From NCBI GenBank assembly GCA_026990095.1, contig JALSIL010000371.1, positions 1 to 14,455 of the forward strand: DNA of 14,455 nt. Reading direction: 5' to 3'. This document shows positions 13,508-14,455 of the stretch, one piece after another (positions within the stretch are counted from its first letter, which is position 1; each line of letters opens with the position of its first letter). Below the pieces are notes generated by a model that was not told the DNA's origin, ran no database searches, and worked only from the letters and a program-made list of their open reading frames with translations. A program made the translations under genes and the position numbers. Origin of the DNA: Lysobacterales bacterium (GTDB lineage: Bacteria; Pseudomonadota; Gammaproteobacteria; Xanthomonadales; Marinicellaceae).

Positions 13508-14455
13508 AAGAGTTCTTCGAGTTGATTGATGTTTGCTAGGACAATATCAGCACCTGCGGCATAGAGGTTTTCGGCATCTGTGCCAATACCAATGCACAGG
13601 CAATCACCAGCCAATCCTGCTTGCATATCATCGACGGTATCGCCACAAAACCACATGCGGGATTTTTTTGTTTCGTTTTTGATCCAATTTATGCCCTCAG
13701 GCGAGGGTTTTTGATGGCTGACATCATCGGCAGAAATGAGATGACTGGGTTTAATGCCTAATTGTTTGATGCCATCACTTGCCTCGGTTTTTGGTCGCCC
13801 TGTGATGATGGCGGTGGTGTAATCATTGTTGAATAAATTATCATTTTGCAATAAGTTGACTTCGTTGTGTTTATTGGTTTGGTAATATTCTTGAAATTTT
13901 TCAATGATTTCTTCCAATTCAACAGTAAATCCAAGTTGATTAACCAGTCCTTGCGTTAAATCCCAATCATTGTTAAATCCGCCTTTTGAGCGAAGTTCGG
14001 CGATTTTATCGTTATTTATACGTATTTTGGTGAAATAATATACGGTCTCCATAATGCATTGGTCATAAGATTTTGAGGTATCAATCAACACACCATCCAT
14101 ATCAAAGCCAATGATTTCAGGTTTGAAAACAGTCTGTAAAGCATCAAATAACAGTGTTATATTTTCAGGAATGGTGATGCGGACATAATCAGGCAAATCC
14201 TCTAAAGTGGTTTTGATTTGTATACCTAATTTTCCCAGATACAAACTCAGCAATATTTTTTTCTTGGGCGACAACTTGAACAACAAAAAATTGCCTTTGC
14301 CATCAAAAACTTCGATGCCGCAGGTTTTGAGAAATCCATAAACCAGTTGACGATTAATGGCAATCACTTTGCAATAGCGAGTAACTTCGTTAGTATTATT
14401 TAAGGCATGTTTTGCCATTTGCAAACTTAATTGGTTGACATTAAACGGTGGAGCT
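13504..14455 (-). CDS. HisC-HAD fusion (partial): histidinol-phosphate aminotransferase C-terminus plus HAD-IA phosphatase
   Basis: The frame is open to the right window edge, so the N-terminus is missing; the TTG at 14424 is internal. The first visible residues, APPFNVNQLSLQMA, are the classic HisC 'PFNVN' segment of the PLP-dependent aminotransferase. They continue to about 14125 with GKGNFLLFKL and LPDYVRITI (substrate-phosphate Arg). From about 14120 a complete HAD domain follows without a break: motif I GFDMDGVLID (Asp codons near 14103 and 14097), a ~90-residue helical cap containing GGFNNDWDL, motif II AIITGRP, motif III HQKPSPEG (Lys), and motif IV CGDTVDD. The cap between motifs I and II indicates subfamily IA, unlike the zinc-loop HAD of E. 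coli HisB. Because HisC makes histidinol phosphate, the fused domain is the natural candidate for histidinol-phosphate phosphatase; that is inference. It ends 4 nt into hisB. Confidence 0.88.
   Translation of the reverse strand, partial: APPFNVNQLSLQMAKHALNNTNEVTRYCKVIAINRQLVYGFLKTCGIEVFDGKGNFLLFKLSPKKKILLSLYLGKLGIQIKTTLEDLPDYVRITIPENITLLFDALQTVFKPEIIGFDMDGVLIDTSKSYDQCIMETVYYFTKIRINNDKIAELRSKGGFNNDWDLTQGLVNQLGFTVELEEIIEKFQEYYQTNKHNEVNLLQNDNLFNNDYTTAIITGRPKTEASDGIKQLGIKPSHLISADDVSHQKPSPEGINWIKNETKKSRMWFCGDTVDDMQAGLAGDCLCIGIGTDAENLYAAGADIVLANINQLEELL

Noticed and set aside
13504..14424. TTG at 14424 as a true start, making a stand-alone HAD protein
   Set aside because: The frame continues to the window edge with HisC-specific residues (PFNVN), so the gene is a truncated fusion, not a complete short protein.

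Overview
The window looks like an AT-rich (by eye) chromosomal segment of a Gram-negative bacterium, most likely a gammaproteobacterium. The main pointers are an arginyl-tRNA synthetase gene followed by an FtsN-like SPOR-domain gene, and exported proteins with classical signal peptides, one ending in a repeated 'GLW-x-N-P...G-x-G' module that I associate with marine and xanthomonad-related gammaproteobacteria. Genus-level placement is not possible from the sequence alone.

Left part (1-2908, + strand): the 3' part of an asparagine-synthetase-like ATP-dependent amide ligase that begins outside the window, then a gene for an exported protein of unknown function. Middle part (2905-8828, - strand): reading right to left, argS, an FtsN-like SPOR protein and a large secreted lysyl-endopeptidase-type serine protease lie close together (gaps of 4 and 25 nt) and probably share a transcript from a promoter near 8888-8916. 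The protease gene and the + strand exported-protein gene converge and overlap by 4 bp.

The 269-nt gap 8829-9097 separates argS from the end of the histidine operon. It holds the argS promoter candidate, a perfect 9-bp inverted repeat whose loop carries a Shine-Dalgarno-like AAGGAG, and a possible 33-codon ORF on the + strand.

Right part (9098-14455, - strand): a compact histidine operon in transcription order hisC-HAD fusion (N-terminus outside) > hisB > hisH > [REP-like double hairpin] > hisF > hisA-hisI-hisE fusion > hisD. Every step of histidine synthesis except HisG is visible. HisE and HisI hydrolyse and open the ring of phosphoribosyl-ATP, HisA isomerises the product, HisH/HisF make imidazole glycerol phosphate, HisB dehydrates it and HisC transaminates it. 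The HAD domain fused to HisC is the obvious candidate for the otherwise missing histidinol-phosphate phosphatase, and HisD finishes the pathway.

The most unusual points are the HisC-HAD fusion, the HisA-HisI-HisE three-domain protein overlapping hisD (an order matching the fungal HIS4 protein), and the REP-like element placed between the genes for the two subunits of one enzyme. I found no rRNA, tRNA, CRISPR array or intact mobile element.
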